Positions 8,674 through 19,142 are shown, numbered from the stretch's first letter. The stretch is DNA of 64,000 nucleotides from Pseudomonas guineae (GCF_900113745.1 NZ_FOQL01000001.1:496001-560000), one strand, 5' to 3'. Notes: generated by a model from the letters alone, not told the origin. Numbers and translations: made by a program.

Positions 8674-9498
8674 ATGTCTTATTTCGATAACGATGGCTGC
8701 CAGCTGCATTACGAAGAATACGGTCACGGAGCACCAGTACTGTTGGTTCATGGCCTTGGCTCAAGCACCCGCGATTGGGAGTACCAGATACCCGAGTTGG
8801 CGCGCCACTACCGGGTAATCGCCGTCGATGTGCGTGGCCATGGCCGCTCGGAAAAACCCCGCGAGCCTTACAGTATCAAGGGCTTTGCCGACGATGTCGC
8901 GGCGCTGATCGAACACCTGCAGCTACCGCCGGTGCATTTAGTCGGTATCTCCATGGGTGGGATGATCGGTTTTCAGCTCGGCGTCGATCGCCCCGAACTG
9001 CTGAAGAGTCTGTGTATCGTCAACAGTGGTCCCGAGGTCAAAGCCAAGAGCCCACGCGACTATATCGAGATCGCTAAACGCTGGAGCCTGTCGCGCCTGC
9101 TCAGCCTCGACACCATCGCCAAAGCCTTGGGTAAACTGCTGTTCCCCAAACCCGAGCAGGCCGAGCTGCGGCAGAAAATCCTCCAGCGCTGGCCGCAAAA
9201 CGACAAGCGTGCTTACCTGGCCAGCCTGGATGCGATCATCGGCTGGGGCGTGCGGGAACGCCTGGCGCGGATCAGCTGTCCGACCCTGGTGATTACAGCC
9301 GATCGCGATTACACCCCGGTGGCGCAGAAGCAGGCTTACGTCGATGAGTTGCCCAATGCGCGCCTGCTGGTGATCGAAGATTCACGTCACGCCACACCAC
9401 TGGACCAACCCGAACACTTCAACAGCAGCTTGTTAGCCTTCCTCGCTGAAGTCGAACAGGCCGCACCCACTGCCAATAAGGACTCAAACGCATGTTGA
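8674..9498 (+). CDS. Alpha/beta-fold hydrolase
   Basis: The 274-residue protein has the alpha/beta hydrolase catalytic set: oxyanion H-G-L-G-S-S (26-31), nucleophile elbow G-I-S-M-G with Ser93, an acid at Asp210 or Asp212 (T-A-D-R-D), and His239 (S-R-H-A). It resembles esterases or 3-oxoadipate enol-lactonase-like hydrolases; the substrate cannot be told. A GAGGAATG ribosome site precedes the start, and the stop overlaps the ppiA start by 7 bp, indicating translational coupling in a LysR-hydrolase-ppiA operon. Confidence 0.9.
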   Translation: MSYFDNDGCQLHYEEYGHGAPVLLVHGLGSSTRDWEYQIPELARHYRVIAVDVRGHGRSEKPREPYSIKGFADDVAALIEHLQLPPVHLVGISMGGMIGFQLGVDRPELLKSLCIVNSGPEVKAKSPRDYIEIAKRWSLSRLLSLDTIAKALGKLLFPKPEQAELRQKILQRWPQNDKRAYLASLDAIIGWGVRERLARISCPTLVITADRDYTPVAQKQAYVDELPNARLLVIEDSRHATPLDQPEHFNSSLLAFLAEVEQAAPTANKDSNAC

Positions 9499-10046
9499 AA
9501 AAACTCACCCTCGCCGCCTGCTCTGTGTTGTTTGCCGGTAGCCTGCTGGCTGCGGAAAACCCCAAGGTGCTGTTAACCACCAGCCTCGGCGAGATCGAAA
9601 TCGAACTGAACGCCGAGAAGGCGCCGATCAGCACTGCCAACTTCCTCAGCTACGTGGACAGCGGTTATTACGCCGGCACCCAGTTCCACCGGGTAATCCC
9701 AGGCTTTATGGTGCAAGGCGGCGGTTTCGATGCCGACATGCAGCAAAAAGACACGCAAGCGCCGATCAAGAACGAAGCCGACAACGGCCTGCACAACGTG
9801 CGCGGCACCCTGGCCATGGCCCGCACTCAGGTACGCGACTCCGCCACTAGCCAGTTCTTTATCAATCACAAGGACAACGCTTTCCTCGATCACGGCTCGC
9901 GTGATTTCGGTTACGCGGTATTCGGTCAAGTGACCCGCGGCATGGACGTGATCGATAAAATCGCTCAAGTGCCGACCGCCAACCGCGGCGGCAACCAAAA
10001 TGTGCCGCGCGAGCCGGTACTGATCACCGCTGCCAAACGTCTGTAA
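9492..10046 (+). CDS. ppiA: Periplasmic cyclophilin-type peptidyl-prolyl isomerase
   Basis: This 184-residue cyclophilin has a signal peptide (1-20, cleavage SLLA-AEN), so it acts in the periplasm on proline bonds of exported proteins. The catalytic [13 protein letters not shown] block (65-77, Arg67 catalytic) and Q-F-F-I-N (121-125) are intact. Length and motifs match PpiA. It overlaps the upstream hydrolase gene by 7 bp. A symmetrical hairpin follows the stop. Confidence 0.93.
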   Translation: MLKKLTLAACSVLFAGSLLAAENPKVLLTTSLGEIEIELNAEKAPISTANFLSYVDSGYYAGTQFHRVIPGFMVQGGGFDADMQQKDTQAPIKNEADNGLHNVRGTLAMARTQVRDSATSQFFINHKDNAFLDHGSRDFGYAVFGQVTRGMDVIDKIAQVPTANRGGNQNVPREPVLITAAKRL

Positions 10047-10056
10047 CTTCGAAACT

Positions 10057-10079
10057 GGCTGGGTAGTAGCTACCCAGCC
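10057..10079. terminator. Hairpin between convergent ppiA and acyltransferase genes
   Basis: A perfect 10-bp inverted repeat with a 3-nt loop (10057-10066 with 10070-10079) sits after ppiA and runs over the stop codon of the opposing gene. It has no T-run, so termination in either direction is plausible but not certain. Confidence 0.45.
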
Positions 10080-11197
10080 ATGCGATACGGCAACAGCCTG
10101 CGGGCCTGTTCGGCATAGCCGCGTACGCCTTGCTGTTCTTCCTCGAGAAAGTTCGCCACCGCCGCGCGTAGGCCGGGGTGGCAGAGGTAGTGCCAAGACT
10201 GCGTGATCACCGGCTCGAAACCGCGAATCAGCTTGTGCTCGCCCTGGGCGCCAGCATCGAAACGCTGCAGACCATTGCCAATGGCATAGTCCATACCCTG
10301 GTAGAAACAGGTCTCGAAATGCAGCCGGTCAAACTCGGCCAAACAGCCCCAGTAACGCCCATATAGGCTATCGCCGCCGATCAGGCTGAACGCCATGGCC
10401 ACCGGCCTACCGGCTTGGTGCGCGAGTACCACACGGATCATCTCGGGCATGCGCTCGGCCAATAGGCTAAAGAACGCGCGTGTCAGGTAAGGCGACTGGC
10501 CGCGCACGCGGTAGGTGTTGGCGTAGCACAGGTAAACGAAATCCCACTCCAGCTCGCTGAGTTGATGACCCTCGCGCCACTCGAACTCGATGCCCTGCCC
10601 CGCCACCTGTTCACGCTCCTTACGCATCTGCTTGCGCTTGCGCGAACTGAGCGCATCGAGAAAGTCCTGAAAGTCCCGATAGCCACGGTTACGCCAGTGG
10701 AACTGGCACCCCAAGCGCTGCAACCAGTCCTCGCGCCCCTGCAACAGCTCATTTTCAACCTCGGTGGTGAAGTTGATATGCAGACTCGATAGCCCTTGCT
10801 GCGACAGGCCGCTGGTCAACCCATCAAGCAGTTGCCCAGCCGCCTGCGCCGTACCGATTAGCCGCTGGCCCGTTACCGGGGAAAAGGGAATGGCGCCCAA
10901 CAGCTTGGGGTAATAGTCGATCCCAGCGCGGTGGCAGGCATCCGCCCAGCCATGGTCGAACACGTACTCGCCGTAGGAATGACTTTTCACATAACCCGGC
11001 ATGCCGGCCAGCAACTGGCCCTGCTCGTCGAATAGAGCCGCATGAGCAGGCTGCCACCCCGTGCGCCCGCCCAAACTGCCGCTGTCCTCTAACGCCGAAA
11101 GAAAAGCATGGCGCAAGAACGGCTGGGCATCAGTCAGTAAGTCATCCCACTGGCTGGCGGCAATTTCATGAATGGAGTTCAGCGAGGTCGGCAACAT
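10070..11197 (-). CDS. GNAT/FemAB-like acyltransferase (COG3146 family)
   Basis: The protein has 375 residues. It resembles the 'peptidoglycan biosynthesis/recognition' FemAB-like GNAT proteins widespread in proteobacteria: an N-terminal PFLRHAFLSALEDSGS segment, a YVKSHSYGEYVFDHGWADA segment, then a Y-R-V-R-G-Q-S-P-Y-L region and an F-D-A-G-A-Q-G-E-H-K-L-x-R-G-F-E-P end. The fold is that of a double acetyltransferase. The natural acceptor is not known. It stands alone, convergent with ppiA, and its promoter would lie between 11,198 and 11,330. Confidence 0.8.
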   Translation of the reverse strand: MLPTSLNSIHEIAASQWDDLLTDAQPFLRHAFLSALEDSGSLGGRTGWQPAHAALFDEQGQLLAGMPGYVKSHSYGEYVFDHGWADACHRAGIDYYPKLLGAIPFSPVTGQRLIGTAQAAGQLLDGLTSGLSQQGLSSLHINFTTEVENELLQGREDWLQRLGCQFHWRNRGYRDFQDFLDALSSRKRKQMRKEREQVAGQGIEFEWREGHQLSELEWDFVYLCYANTYRVRGQSPYLTRAFFSLLAERMPEMIRVVLAHQAGRPVAMAFSLIGGDSLYGRYWGCLAEFDRLHFETCFYQGMDYAIGNGLQRFDAGAQGEHKLIRGFEPVITQSWHYLCHPGLRAAVANFLEEEQQGVRGYAEQARRLLPYRMAG

Positions 11198-11333
11198 CGG
11201 CAGCTCGGCGCATTGGACAAGGCTGCACTATAGCCGCATGGGCTTATGCCTGGCGCGCTGGATAAGCGGCAATCGACCTGCCAGATAACCTGGCCTGGGT
11301 GCCACATTAAACGTCGCCCAGCCACGCAGGCAT

Positions 11334-11360
11334 AAAAAAGCCCCGCGCAAGGCGGGGCTT
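11334..11360 (-). terminator. Rho-independent terminator of the porin gene
   Basis: On the minus strand a 9-bp GC-rich stem (11352-11360 with 11338-11346) with a 5-nt loop runs into a T-run (complement of 11334-11339). It lies 31 bp after the porin stop. Confidence 0.88.
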
Positions 11361-11390
11361 AAAGGCGGAGCAGCGGTTAAATAGTGTGGC

Positions 11391-12722
11391 TTAGAACACG
11401 TACTGCAGACGGCCGACGATGGCTTTGCCATCGTCTTCAACTTTGTAGTTTTGGCCGCTTTTCACAACATTAGAGTTCGTGTTGATGTTGTCGACTTGGT
11501 AGTCGACGTAGTTCAGGCTCATGCGCACCGAAGGCGTAGCGAAGTAGTTAACGCCGACTACAACTGCATCAGCGGTGAAATCACTATTGGCATTCTGAGC
11601 AACCACACCCACGATACCGCTCATCAGCTGGCCAGGAACAGCAGCTGGGTCAGCATCAATAGTGCTGCTCTCGTAACGGGCGAACACTTCGAACGTACCT
11701 TTCATATCAGTCGGCTTGTCCCACTTGCCCGCACCAGCTTTATAACCACGAGCACCACCGATCATGTAGGAAACCTGGCCGTAGTAACCGCTGGCGTCTA
11801 CATCAGCATCAGCACCACCGGCGTTTTCACCCGAAACCTGACGCTGGAAGTATTCAGCAGCTGCGCGGAACGACCCGAACTGAGCGCCCGCTTCCAATAC
11901 CCACTCAACATCTTTGTCGGTTTTGGCCGTGCTGCCGAAAGCAATACGCGCGTCGTCGTCACTGCGGATGCCCATACGCGTACGCACGCTGGAGCCGTTA
12001 TCGTCCGGGTTGTTGCTGTGGTAGTTGGCACCCAGGTGAATAACGTCAGTACCGTTCAGGTAAGGCGCCCAGTTGGCGCGCAGGGTGTAGCCGAACAGCT
12101 CATCGTTGCCGTCTGTTTCTTTTTTGTCGTAGTTGGCGACCTGGGCCATCAGGCCATAGTTATCACCGGTGTGCATGACGTTAACGCCAAAGGAAGCATC
12201 TTCGTCGCCATTGAGGAAATCATACATAAACGGACGCTCAATGGCAGTGATCCACGACGAGCTCGTGGTGTTCTCAAGGCCGTAGTCAACACCGAAGCGA
12301 CCGACAGTGACATCAGCAAAATCCAGCCCGGTGTAAGTGATATACGCACGGTCTACATCGGTGCCGCCTTCATAGCCATCGTAGGACAGACGAACGCCCC
12401 AGCCCCAGTCCTTATAAGACACACCTTCCAGACCAATTTCGCCGCGACGGATAAAGGTGTTGAAGGTGTCATCGAATGGGTCAGCCTGGCGACCCGCCAT
12501 CAGGCCATCAAAGTTAGTGGCATCCCACTGCAACTTGCCACCCAGCTTGAAGCTGAACTCTTTGTCAGTGGTGGCGACTTCCAGACCACCTTTGGTTTTG
12601 ATCACGAGATCGGCACCGTCGGTGCTGACGGTGCCTGCGAAAGCCTGGGCGGAAACGGCCAGGGCCAGGGCGCTGGTAGCGAAGCCGGCCATTACTCCAC
12701 GAAAGCTGTGCTTACGGATCAT
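11391..12722 (-). CDS. OprO/OprP-family outer-membrane porin
   Basis: The protein has 443 residues. The Met at 12722 has an AGAGGA site 7 nt upstream and opens a signal peptide ending A-Q-A-F-A (cleavage near residue 29); the longer frame to 12761 is rejected. The mature start (TKGGLEVATTDKEFSFKLGGKLQWD) and the F-D-D-T-F-N-T-F-I-R-R-G-E-I-G-L-E-G segment are typical of the phosphate-selective OprP/OprO porins, which form trimers of 16-stranded barrels. The last residue is Phe, the usual barrel-assembly signal. Whether it transports phosphate is uncertain: I see no convincing PhoB box upstream. Confidence 0.88.
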   Translation of the reverse strand: MIRKHSFRGVMAGFATSALALAVSAQAFAGTVSTDGADLVIKTKGGLEVATTDKEFSFKLGGKLQWDATNFDGLMAGRQADPFDDTFNTFIRRGEIGLEGVSYKDWGWGVRLSYDGYEGGTDVDRAYITYTGLDFADVTVGRFGVDYGLENTTSSSWITAIERPFMYDFLNGDEDASFGVNVMHTGDNYGLMAQVANYDKKETDGNDELFGYTLRANWAPYLNGTDVIHLGANYHSNNPDDNGSSVRTRMGIRSDDDARIAFGSTAKTDKDVEWVLEAGAQFGSFRAAAEYFQRQVSGENAGGADADVDASGYYGQVSYMIGGARGYKAGAGKWDKPTDMKGTFEVFARYESSTIDADPAAVPGQLMSGIVGVVAQNANSDFTADAVVVGVNYFATPSVRMSLNYVDYQVDNINTNSNVVKSGQNYKVEDDGKAIVGRLQYVF

Positions 12723-13006
12723 CGAAGATTCCTCTAAATGGACTTTAAGTGTTGAAAACACCCGAGCGCTGAGGGCTCGTTCGTGCTGAGGGGAATCTTG
12801 GCGGCGAGATATTTCAGAGCAGTTGCTGATATATAAATATTTGATGACAGCGGAACTTTTTACTTCGTTTGTGAATAAGTAGGTTCACGGCCCAGGCTGT
12901 CCGTCACAAACGCGTTAGCGATAGAAGATTTTTGCCGCCAGCCAACTGATCCGTCACACTAGATACCCCGAGCAAATGCTCGTTTTCCAAAGCCTGCAGA
13001 CTTCGT

Positions 13007-15490
13007 ATGACCCGATCTCCGTTTCGCCGTCTCGTTTTTGGCACCTTGCGCCGCCTGCTGTACCTCTGGGTGCGCTCAGAAACCATCAACCAGTCCGCTT
13101 TCACCCTCAAGCTCGACCGCACCAAGCCAGTGTTTTACGTGCTGCAGCAGCCGTCGCTGAGTGATCTGGCTGTGGTCGATACGGAGTGCCGCAAGGCGGG
13201 CTTACCGAGACCGGTGCTGCCGGTATCGGCGGGTAACTTGGAAGAGCCCGCAGCGTTTTTCTACCTGACGCCAGAGCCCGATTGGCTCGGTCGCCAGGAC
13301 AAACGCGGGATCTCGCCGACCCTGCAACGTCTGGTCAGCGCGCTGAGCCAGCATGCGGTGGACGATGCGCAGATCATTCCAGTCAGCGTGTTCTGGGGCC
13401 AGTCGCCTGACCGCGAAACCAGCCCATGGAAACTGCTATTCGCCGACAGCTGGGCCGTCACCGGCCGCCTGCGTCGCCTGGTGAGCATCCTGATTCTCGG
13501 TCGCAAGACCCGCGTGCAGTTCTCCACGCCCATTCATATGCGCGAGCTGGTCGAGCAGGACAAAGGCCACGAGCGCACCTTGCGCATGGTCCAGCGCATC
13601 CTGCGCGTACACTTTCGCAACCAGAAGGCCGCCGTCATCGGTCCGGACGTCTCGCACCGGCGCAACCTGGTCAAAGGCCTGATCCACGGCCCGCAGGTGC
13701 GCCAAGCCATCATCGAAGAAGCTGAGCGTGAAGGCATCAGCCTGCAGAAAGCCGAAAACCAAGCGCTGCGCTACGGCAACGAGATCGCCTCGGACTACAC
13801 CTACACCGCGATCCGCTTTCTTGAACTGGTGCTCAGCTGGTTCTGGAACAAGATCTACGACGGCATCAAGGTCAACCATATCGAGGGCGTGCAGGATGTA
13901 GCCCAGGGCCATGAGGTGATCTATGTGCCCTGCCACCGCAGCCACATTGATTACCTGTTGCTGTCCTATCTACTGTTCAAAAACGGCCTGACACCACCGC
14001 ATATTGCCGCTGGCATTAACCTCAATATGCCGGTCATCGGCAGCTTGCTGCGTCGTGGCGGCGCGTTCTTTATGCGTCGCACGTTCAAGGGTAATCCGCT
14101 GTACACCGCCGTGTTCAACGAATACCTGCACACCCTGTTCAGCAAGGGCTTCCCGGTGGAGTACTTCGTCGAAGGCGGGCGTTCGCGCACCGGACGCATG
14201 CTGCAACCGAAAACCGGCATGCTGGCCATCACCATGCGCAGCTTCCTGCGCAGTAACCGCCTGCCGGTGGTGTTTGTACCGGTGTACATCGGCTATGAGC
14301 GCGTGCTGGAAGGCCGCACCTACTTGGGCGAATTGCGCGGTGCGAGCAAGAAGAAAGAGTCGATCTTCGATATTTTCAAGGTCATCGGCGCACTCAAACA
14401 GCGCTTTGGCCATGTCTGGGTCAACTTCGGCGAACCGATCAAGCTGGCCGAATTCCTCGACAGTGAGCAACCTGACTGGCGCGAGCAGGATTACGGCACG
14501 CAGTTCCGCCCAGCCTGGCTGAATGAGGCGACCCACAACCTCGGCGAGCGCGTGGCCCAGCACCTCAACGAAGCTGCCGCGATCAATCCGGTCAACCTGG
14601 TCGCGCTGGCACTGCTTTCCACCAGCAAGCTGGCGCTGGACGACCGTGCCCTGGCGCGAGTGCTCGACCTGTACTTGGCCCTGTTGCGCCGCGTGCCCTA
14701 CTCGCCGCACACAACCTTGCCGGACGGCAATGGCCAAGCGCTAATCGAATACGTGCAGAAGATGGACCTGCTGGCTGAGCAGACCGACCCGCTGGGCAAG
14801 ATCCTCTATCTGGACGAGCACAACGCCGTTCTGATGACCTACTACCGCAACAACGTGCTGCACATCTTCGCCCTGCCGGCGTTGCTCGCCAGCTTCTTCC
14901 AGAGCAGCGCACGGATGAGCCGCGAACAAATTCTGCGCTTTACCAAAGCGCTCTACCCCTACCTGCAATCCGAGCTGTTTATCCGCTGGGAATTGGATGA
15001 ACTGGACGCTGTGGTCGACCAATGGCTCGCCGCCTTTGTCGAGCAAGGGTTGCTGACCCTGGACGGCGACACCTATGTGCGCCCGGCGCCAAGCTCACGT
15101 GAGTTCGTCCTGCTGACCCTGCTGGCCCGCGCCATCGTGCAGACCCTGCAGCGCTTCTACATGGCCACCGCCCTGTTGCTGAATGCCGGGCAGAACGCTA
15201 TCAGCGCCGAAGAACTGGAAGACCTGTGCACCGTGATGGCTCAACGCCTGTCGATCCTGCACGGCCTGAATGCCCCGGAATTCTTCGATAAGAGCCTGTT
15301 CCGCCACTTTATCCAGAGCCTGCAGGACCAGGGCGTGCTGCGCCAGGATGAAGCCGGCAAGCTCAGCCATCACCCGCTGCTCAACGAGTTGGCCGAGGGC
15401 GCCGCCAAGCGCGTGTTACCGGCGGAGATTCGCCTGTCGATTCGTCAGGTGGCCATGGATCGCAACGAGGATGTGGCCGAGCCGGTGTAA
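13007..15490 (+). CDS. plsB: Glycerol-3-phosphate acyltransferase
   Basis: The 827-residue protein matches PlsB in length and motifs: acyltransferase block I H-R-S-H-I-D (310-315), the G-A-F-F-M-R-R block (352-358), and block [12 protein letters not shown] (389-397). PlsB is the inner-membrane enzyme that puts the first acyl chain on glycerol-3-phosphate in phospholipid synthesis. The upstream 284-bp gap to the divergent porin gene holds both promoters. A short ORF follows 19 bp downstream. Identification is firm. Confidence 0.97.
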   Translation: MTRSPFRRLVFGTLRRLLYLWVRSETINQSAFTLKLDRTKPVFYVLQQPSLSDLAVVDTECRKAGLPRPVLPVSAGNLEEPAAFFYLTPEPDWLGRQDKRGISPTLQRLVSALSQHAVDDAQIIPVSVFWGQSPDRETSPWKLLFADSWAVTGRLRRLVSILILGRKTRVQFSTPIHMRELVEQDKGHERTLRMVQRILRVHFRNQKAAVIGPDVSHRRNLVKGLIHGPQVRQAIIEEAEREGISLQKAENQALRYGNEIASDYTYTAIRFLELVLSWFWNKIYDGIKVNHIEGVQDVAQGHEVIYVPCHRSHIDYLLLSYLLFKNGLTPPHIAAGINLNMPVIGSLLRRGGAFFMRRTFKGNPLYTAVFNEYLHTLFSKGFPVEYFVEGGRSRTGRMLQPKTGMLAITMRSFLRSNRLPVVFVPVYIGYERVLEGRTYLGELRGASKKKESIFDIFKVIGALKQRFGHVWVNFGEPIKLAEFLDSEQPDWREQDYGTQFRPAWLNEATHNLGERVAQHLNEAAAINPVNLVALALLSTSKLALDDRALARVLDLYLALLRRVPYSPHTTLPDGNGQALIEYVQKMDLLAEQTDPLGKILYLDEHNAVLMTYYRNNVLHIFALPALLASFFQSSARMSREQILRFTKALYPYLQSELFIRWELDELDAVVDQWLAAFVEQGLLTLDGDTYVRPAPSSREFVLLTLLARAIVQTLQRFYMATALLLNAGQNAISAEELEDLCTVMAQRLSILHGLNAPEFFDKSLFRHFIQSLQDQGVLRQDEAGKLSHHPLLNELAEGAAKRVLPAEIRLSIRQVAMDRNEDVAEPV

Positions 15491-15509
15491 ACCGGCACGC
15501 CGCGCCGCC

Positions 15510-15725
15510 ATGAGCGAAAACAACGAGCAACCCGCGCGCGCCTCACGCGCAGCGTTTCACCAGGCCAATCAAGCCCGCGCCGAAGCCGAGGCCCAGCGTC
15601 TGCTGGCGGCCAAGGCGCAACTGGGCGGGCACTGGCTAGGCTGGGTGGCCAGCGAACTCTACGCCCTCAAGCCACCCACTTACGCACAGATGGTGCGCCG
15701 CGAACTGCAGCGCCTAAGCCGCTAA
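15510..15725 (+). CDS. Small conserved-looking hypothetical protein downstream of plsB
   Basis: The frame encodes 71 residues, Ala/Gln/Arg-rich in the N-terminal half (a likely helix with many charged residues) followed by [20 protein letters not shown] and a basic end. The Trp-rich centre and codon-like composition make it look real. It begins 19 bp after plsB with only a weak ribosome site and may be translated from the plsB transcript. Its stop overlaps the stop of the convergent chemoreceptor gene by 3-4 bp. Function unknown. Confidence 0.6.
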   Translation: MSENNEQPARASRAAFHQANQARAEAEAQRLLAAKAQLGGHWLGWVASELYALKPPTYAQMVRRELQRLSR

Positions 15726-17728
15726 CTGCGGCTCAGATCAATCAAGCGGGATGACAACGCCTGCATCGCAGTACTGACCTCATCCAACGCTTGAGCATCG
15801 CGGGCATTCTCTTCGCTGATGCTGTGAATGCGTACGGCCAACTCGTTGATCTCTTGGGTGACGTGGCTTTGCTGTTGCGCTGCAACGGCGATCTGCTGGG
15901 CGCGCTGAGAAATATCATCAAAACTCTGCACCGTACTGGACAGTGCCGACGCGGCCCCTTCGGCCTCACCCACGGCATGCTCAGTACGTGCCTCCCCAGC
16001 CTGCATGGCTTTCACGGCCTGACGAGACGTCTGCTGCAGGGCGCTGATCATGGTGCTAATTTCGTTTGCCGAGTTCTGCGTTCTGCCAGCCAGGGTGCGC
16101 ACCTCATCGGCGACCACCGCAAAACCACGGCCTTGCTCACCAGCGCGCGCCGCTTCAATAGCAGCATTCAAGGCCAGCAAGTTAGTCTGCTCAGAAATCG
16201 CTTTGATCACATCCAGCACCACGCCCACTTGCTGGCTGTCTTTCTCTAAGCGGCCAATAGCCAAGGCGGCCTCGGCCATCTCGGCGGACAGCGTCTGAAT
16301 AGCGGCACTGTTGGAGGCCACCTTCTGCTGACCTTCCTGCACCACCGACAAGGAGTTTTGTGCGGTAGTGGCGCAGTCATTAGTGTTATGCGCCACTTCT
16401 TGGGCACTGGAAGACATCTCGGTAATCGCCGCCGCCAACTGGGTGTTCTCCTGGCGTTGCTGCTCGGCGCGCCCAGCCAAGGTGCTGCTCAGGCTGCCCA
16501 GCTGAGCAGCTTCTGCCTGCAGATGATCAGCCTCATCAGCAATGCGCTGGAGCATCGTGCGCAACTGCCCGGCATAGCGATTAACCGCATGGCGCAACGC
16601 ACCAATCTCATCCTCACGCTCTACGCTCAACTGCACATCGCGGCTTGCCGAGCCACGGCCTAGGGAATCGATTTGCGCGGTAGTTTCTTCCAGCTGAGCA
16701 ATCAGTTTGCGCCCAGCCAACCAAGCCAATGCGAGTAATACCGCCAACAGCGGAATCAGAAAAAGCAAAATATCCCAGGTCAGCGCCCAAGCTAGGCCGG
16801 TAACGCGCTCATAGGGCGTCACCAGGCCAATGACCCAACCGGTGTCGGGCATTACAAAAAGGCTGACGCGACTGGCCTGTTTGAGCTGCTCATCGTGTGC
16901 CAGGTCCAGGTTATGAATCACTCCCGCACTGCTGCTGCCGAGCGCCTCCTGAACAGGTTTCAGCCAGCTTTGCTGCTGCGCCAGGTCGGCAAACTTGAGC
17001 ATCGCGCCGCCCTTGGCACCAGCTATACCGGGGAAATGCAGCACATTACCCGCTTGATCGAGGGCAAACGCATAGCCATCGGTAACCTTGCCTTGCTCGG
17101 TGAGAAAGCGCGATAGATCGTCCAGCAGGAGATCCAGGGTAGCCACACCAGCAAAGCGCCCAGCAAGCTGATAAGGCACGCTACACGTGACCATTGGCAC
17201 ACCGGTCACTGCATCCTGATAAGCCTCCGACCACAAGCAGCGACCTGCCGTACTGTTTCGTGCCCCGGTGTACCACGCATCGTTTTGATAGCCAGGGCCA
17301 TCGGCAGCGTTGTAATCATCCGAGTAAGCCAGCCGCCCATCTCCACCGCGGGCCCAGAAGAAGCTGCGGCGTGCTACACCCTCAGTAAATGCATTCGGCT
17401 CGGGCCAGACACCGCCACCGGCGATGGCTTTATCACCCTGGTTATTAATCACATTAGGCAGCGTATTGAGGTACAGCGTTTCATCCAACGGCAGCACTTC
17501 GGAGAGGTGCGCTAAGCTCGCGGTCACCCCTTCAATACCAGACAGCTGCAACGCCAGCTGACGCACGATTGCGCCACCCGTCTGCTCAATCAACTCACCA
17601 CTGGCGGCCACCACACGCGGCTGACCGCGCAGCGCCATTACGGCAAAAACCGCCAGGGCGGTAAGGATCAACAGCAGAATGCTGCCCAAGGTCAAACGCT
17701 GCGACAAACGAACGGGCACCAAAGCCAT
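15722..17728 (-). CDS. Methyl-accepting chemotaxis protein with periplasmic Cache domain
   Basis: The receptor has 668 residues. A first membrane helix (about 11-33), a long periplasmic region of about 280 residues with the Cache features W-x-A-R (near 125) and the W-Y-T-G-A-R segment, a second helix (about 313-337), a HAMP domain and a cytoplasmic signalling hairpin follow. The hairpin tip [20 protein letters not shown] is the invariant CheA/CheW contact. There is no CheR-binding pentapeptide at the C-terminus. An AGGAG ribosome site lies 7 nt before the ATG. Double-Cache receptors often sense amino acids or organic acids, but the ligand motif is not clear enough to name one. Confidence 0.92.
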   Translation of the reverse strand: MALVPVRLSQRLTLGSILLLILTALAVFAVMALRGQPRVVAASGELIEQTGGAIVRQLALQLSGIEGVTASLAHLSEVLPLDETLYLNTLPNVINNQGDKAIAGGGVWPEPNAFTEGVARRSFFWARGGDGRLAYSDDYNAADGPGYQNDAWYTGARNSTAGRCLWSEAYQDAVTGVPMVTCSVPYQLAGRFAGVATLDLLLDDLSRFLTEQGKVTDGYAFALDQAGNVLHFPGIAGAKGGAMLKFADLAQQQSWLKPVQEALGSSSAGVIHNLDLAHDEQLKQASRVSLFVMPDTGWVIGLVTPYERVTGLAWALTWDILLFLIPLLAVLLALAWLAGRKLIAQLEETTAQIDSLGRGSASRDVQLSVEREDEIGALRHAVNRYAGQLRTMLQRIADEADHLQAEAAQLGSLSSTLAGRAEQQRQENTQLAAAITEMSSSAQEVAHNTNDCATTAQNSLSVVQEGQQKVASNSAAIQTLSAEMAEAALAIGRLEKDSQQVGVVLDVIKAISEQTNLLALNAAIEAARAGEQGRGFAVVADEVRTLAGRTQNSANEISTMISALQQTSRQAVKAMQAGEARTEHAVGEAEGAASALSSTVQSFDDISQRAQQIAVAAQQQSHVTQEINELAVRIHSISEENARDAQALDEVSTAMQALSSRLIDLSRS

Positions 17729-18095
17729 GCGATTACTCCTGCTGCATAAAGTAGATTCTTATATGTACGGCTAGAACAGCTTAAACACGCGCCCCGCTTC
17801 ACTAGCAAACCAGATAGCGCACTCGGTAAACGACACCTTAATTAAGACTGCATGGTCAGAGTCTATAGGTGAATTGGGCCTATGAGCGGTTTTAGCCAGT
17901 TTCTCCAGGCCGCAAGGCTTACGCGCTGGGCGATAAGGCAATAGCGCGCAGGCCGGCAAACTACGCGACGCTCTGCACGCCTCACTAAGGCCCCAGACCA
18001 CAGACTCTTGTTGGCGCCTCCTACGTGCTTATTTGCCTGCGCGACTCAGTCCGCTAAGCTCCGGAGATATCCCACACCGCACAAGGATGCCCATC
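17729..18095. other. Divergent intergenic gap (367 bp), no gene seen
   Basis: This gap separates the chemoreceptor (minus) from the DUF4197 gene (plus) and must contain their promoters. I find no ORF with a ribosome site, no strong inverted repeat, no RNA gene and no recognisable repeat. Ribosome sites are present at both ends (AGGAG before 17728, AAGGA before 18096). Confidence 0.5.
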
Positions 18096-18773
18096 ATGCT
18101 TCGTTTAATGTCCCTGGCCGCCGGCCTTGCTCTTTCCAGTAGCGTCTTCGCCCTGTCCCTTGCCGACCTGACCCAGAGCGACGCCAGCGGCGGCCTCAAG
18201 GACGCCCTCACCCAAGGCGCGAAAGTGGCCGTGCAACAACTGGGCAAGCCCGGCGGTTTCAGCAATAACCCGGACGTACGAATCGAACTGCCGGGCAACC
18301 TCGGCAAGGCCGCAAGAACCATGAAAATGATGGGCATGGGCGCGCAAGTCGATCAACTCGAGGCGAGCATGAACAAAGCCGCCGAAGCCGCCGTGCCGCA
18401 AGCCCAGGCACTGCTGGTGGACTCGGTGAAGAAGATGACCGTGCAGGACGCCAAAAGCATCCTCAGCGGCCCGCAAGACTCTGCCACCCAATACCTCAAT
18501 AAAACCAGCCGCGATCAGATCCGCGCCAAGTTCCTACCCATCGTCAAACAAGCCACCGACCAGGTCGGCCTGGCCAAGCAATACAACAGCTTTGCCGGCC
18601 AAGCCGCGAGCTTCGGCGTGATCGACGCAAAAAGCGCGAATATCGAAAACTACGTGACCGAACAAGCGCTGGACGGCTTGTTCGCCATGATCGCCGAGCA
18701 AGAAGCCAGCATCCGTCAGAACCCTGCCGGTGCCGCGACCAGCTTGGCGAAGAAGGTGTTTGGGGCGTTGTAA
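18096..18773 (+). CDS. DUF4197 secreted protein
   Basis: The ATG at 18096 has an AAGGA site 8 nt upstream and opens a signal peptide (cleavage near V-F-A, residue 20); the frame to 18033 and an ATG at 18087 are less likely. The 225-residue product begins LSLADLTQSDASGGLKDALTQGA after cleavage, typical of DUF4197, a family of helical periplasmic proteins of unknown function. KKMTVQDAKSILSGPQDSAT and the TEQALDGLF segment near the end are also family hallmarks. It is monocistronic with its own terminator. Confidence 0.85.
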   Translation: MLRLMSLAAGLALSSSVFALSLADLTQSDASGGLKDALTQGAKVAVQQLGKPGGFSNNPDVRIELPGNLGKAARTMKMMGMGAQVDQLEASMNKAAEAAVPQAQALLVDSVKKMTVQDAKSILSGPQDSATQYLNKTSRDQIRAKFLPIVKQATDQVGLAKQYNSFAGQAASFGVIDAKSANIENYVTEQALDGLFAMIAEQEASIRQNPAGAATSLAKKVFGAL

Positions 18774-18792
18774 GAAGAGTTGGATGGATGTG

Positions 18793-18822
18793 AAAAGCCA
18801 GACGTGATGTCTGGCTTTTTTT
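18793..18822 (+). terminator. Rho-independent terminator of the DUF4197 gene
   Basis: A 9-bp stem (18795-18803 with 18809-18817), 5-nt loop and a run of seven T residues lie 20 bp after the stop. The A-run on the left side makes it usable in both directions. Confidence 0.9.
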
Positions 18823-18913
18823 AACACTATTTCGCTCCGCTCTCCTGACGGGATTCGGAGACCGCGTTGTTTGGGCGATTTGTGGAAGACAGAAGGTAAA
18901 AGCCAAAGCAGAA

Positions 18914-18940
18914 GTACCGCGGCCAAGGCCGCTCCTACAG
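18914..18940. repeat. REP-like palindrome
   Basis: The 14-bp palindrome at 18919-18932 followed by GCTCCTACAG looks like the repetitive extragenic palindromes common in Pseudomonas genomes. A related GCTCCTAC end occurs at 55,694. Only composition and shape support the call. Confidence 0.55.
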
Positions 18941-18954
18941 GATTGCGGAAGACC

Positions 18955-19035
18955 CGTAGGATGGGTTGAGCAGCGCGATACCCATGCGGTTAATTGCTTG
19001 GTTGATGGGTATCGCTGCGCCCAACCTACCCTACG
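18955..19035. repeat. 81-bp imperfect inverted repeat, MITE/REP-like
   Basis: The left arm (18955-18985) and right arm (19005-19035) are imperfect reverse complements of about 31 nt, both starting from CGTAGG-type ends and meeting across a 19-nt centre. The whole could fold into a long hairpin. It looks like a small dispersed palindromic element found between genes of gammaproteobacteria. There is no ORF inside. Confidence 0.6.
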
Positions 19036-19112
19036 CTGCTCTCCATATCCATATTCAAACCGAAACAGCAAAGCTCTCAGTTAAAGCCCCTCTGACCGTA
19101 CTGCCAGGCCCG

Positions 19113-19142
19113 AAAAACAAACCCCTGCTAATTTAGCGGGGT
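19113..19142 (-). terminator. Probable terminator of the symporter gene
   Basis: On the minus strand an imperfect stem (CCCC/GGGG plus GCT/AGC, with one bulge) is followed by a T-rich run (complement of 19113-19120). It lies just after the symporter stop. Confidence 0.55.

Noticed and set aside
11451..12737. Long plus-strand ORF of 428 codons opposite the porin
   Set aside because: It mirrors the porin frame on GC-rich DNA, has no ribosome site, and the porin has clear signal peptide and family features.
12723..13006. PhoB box in front of the OprP-type porin
   Set aside because: GTCACA-like strings occur near 12,902 and 12,953, but they do not form the two direct repeats with correct spacing.
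17762..17785. FliA-type promoter upstream of the chemoreceptor
   Set aside because: A GCCG-like core is present on the minus strand, but the upstream TAAA element is at the wrong distance.
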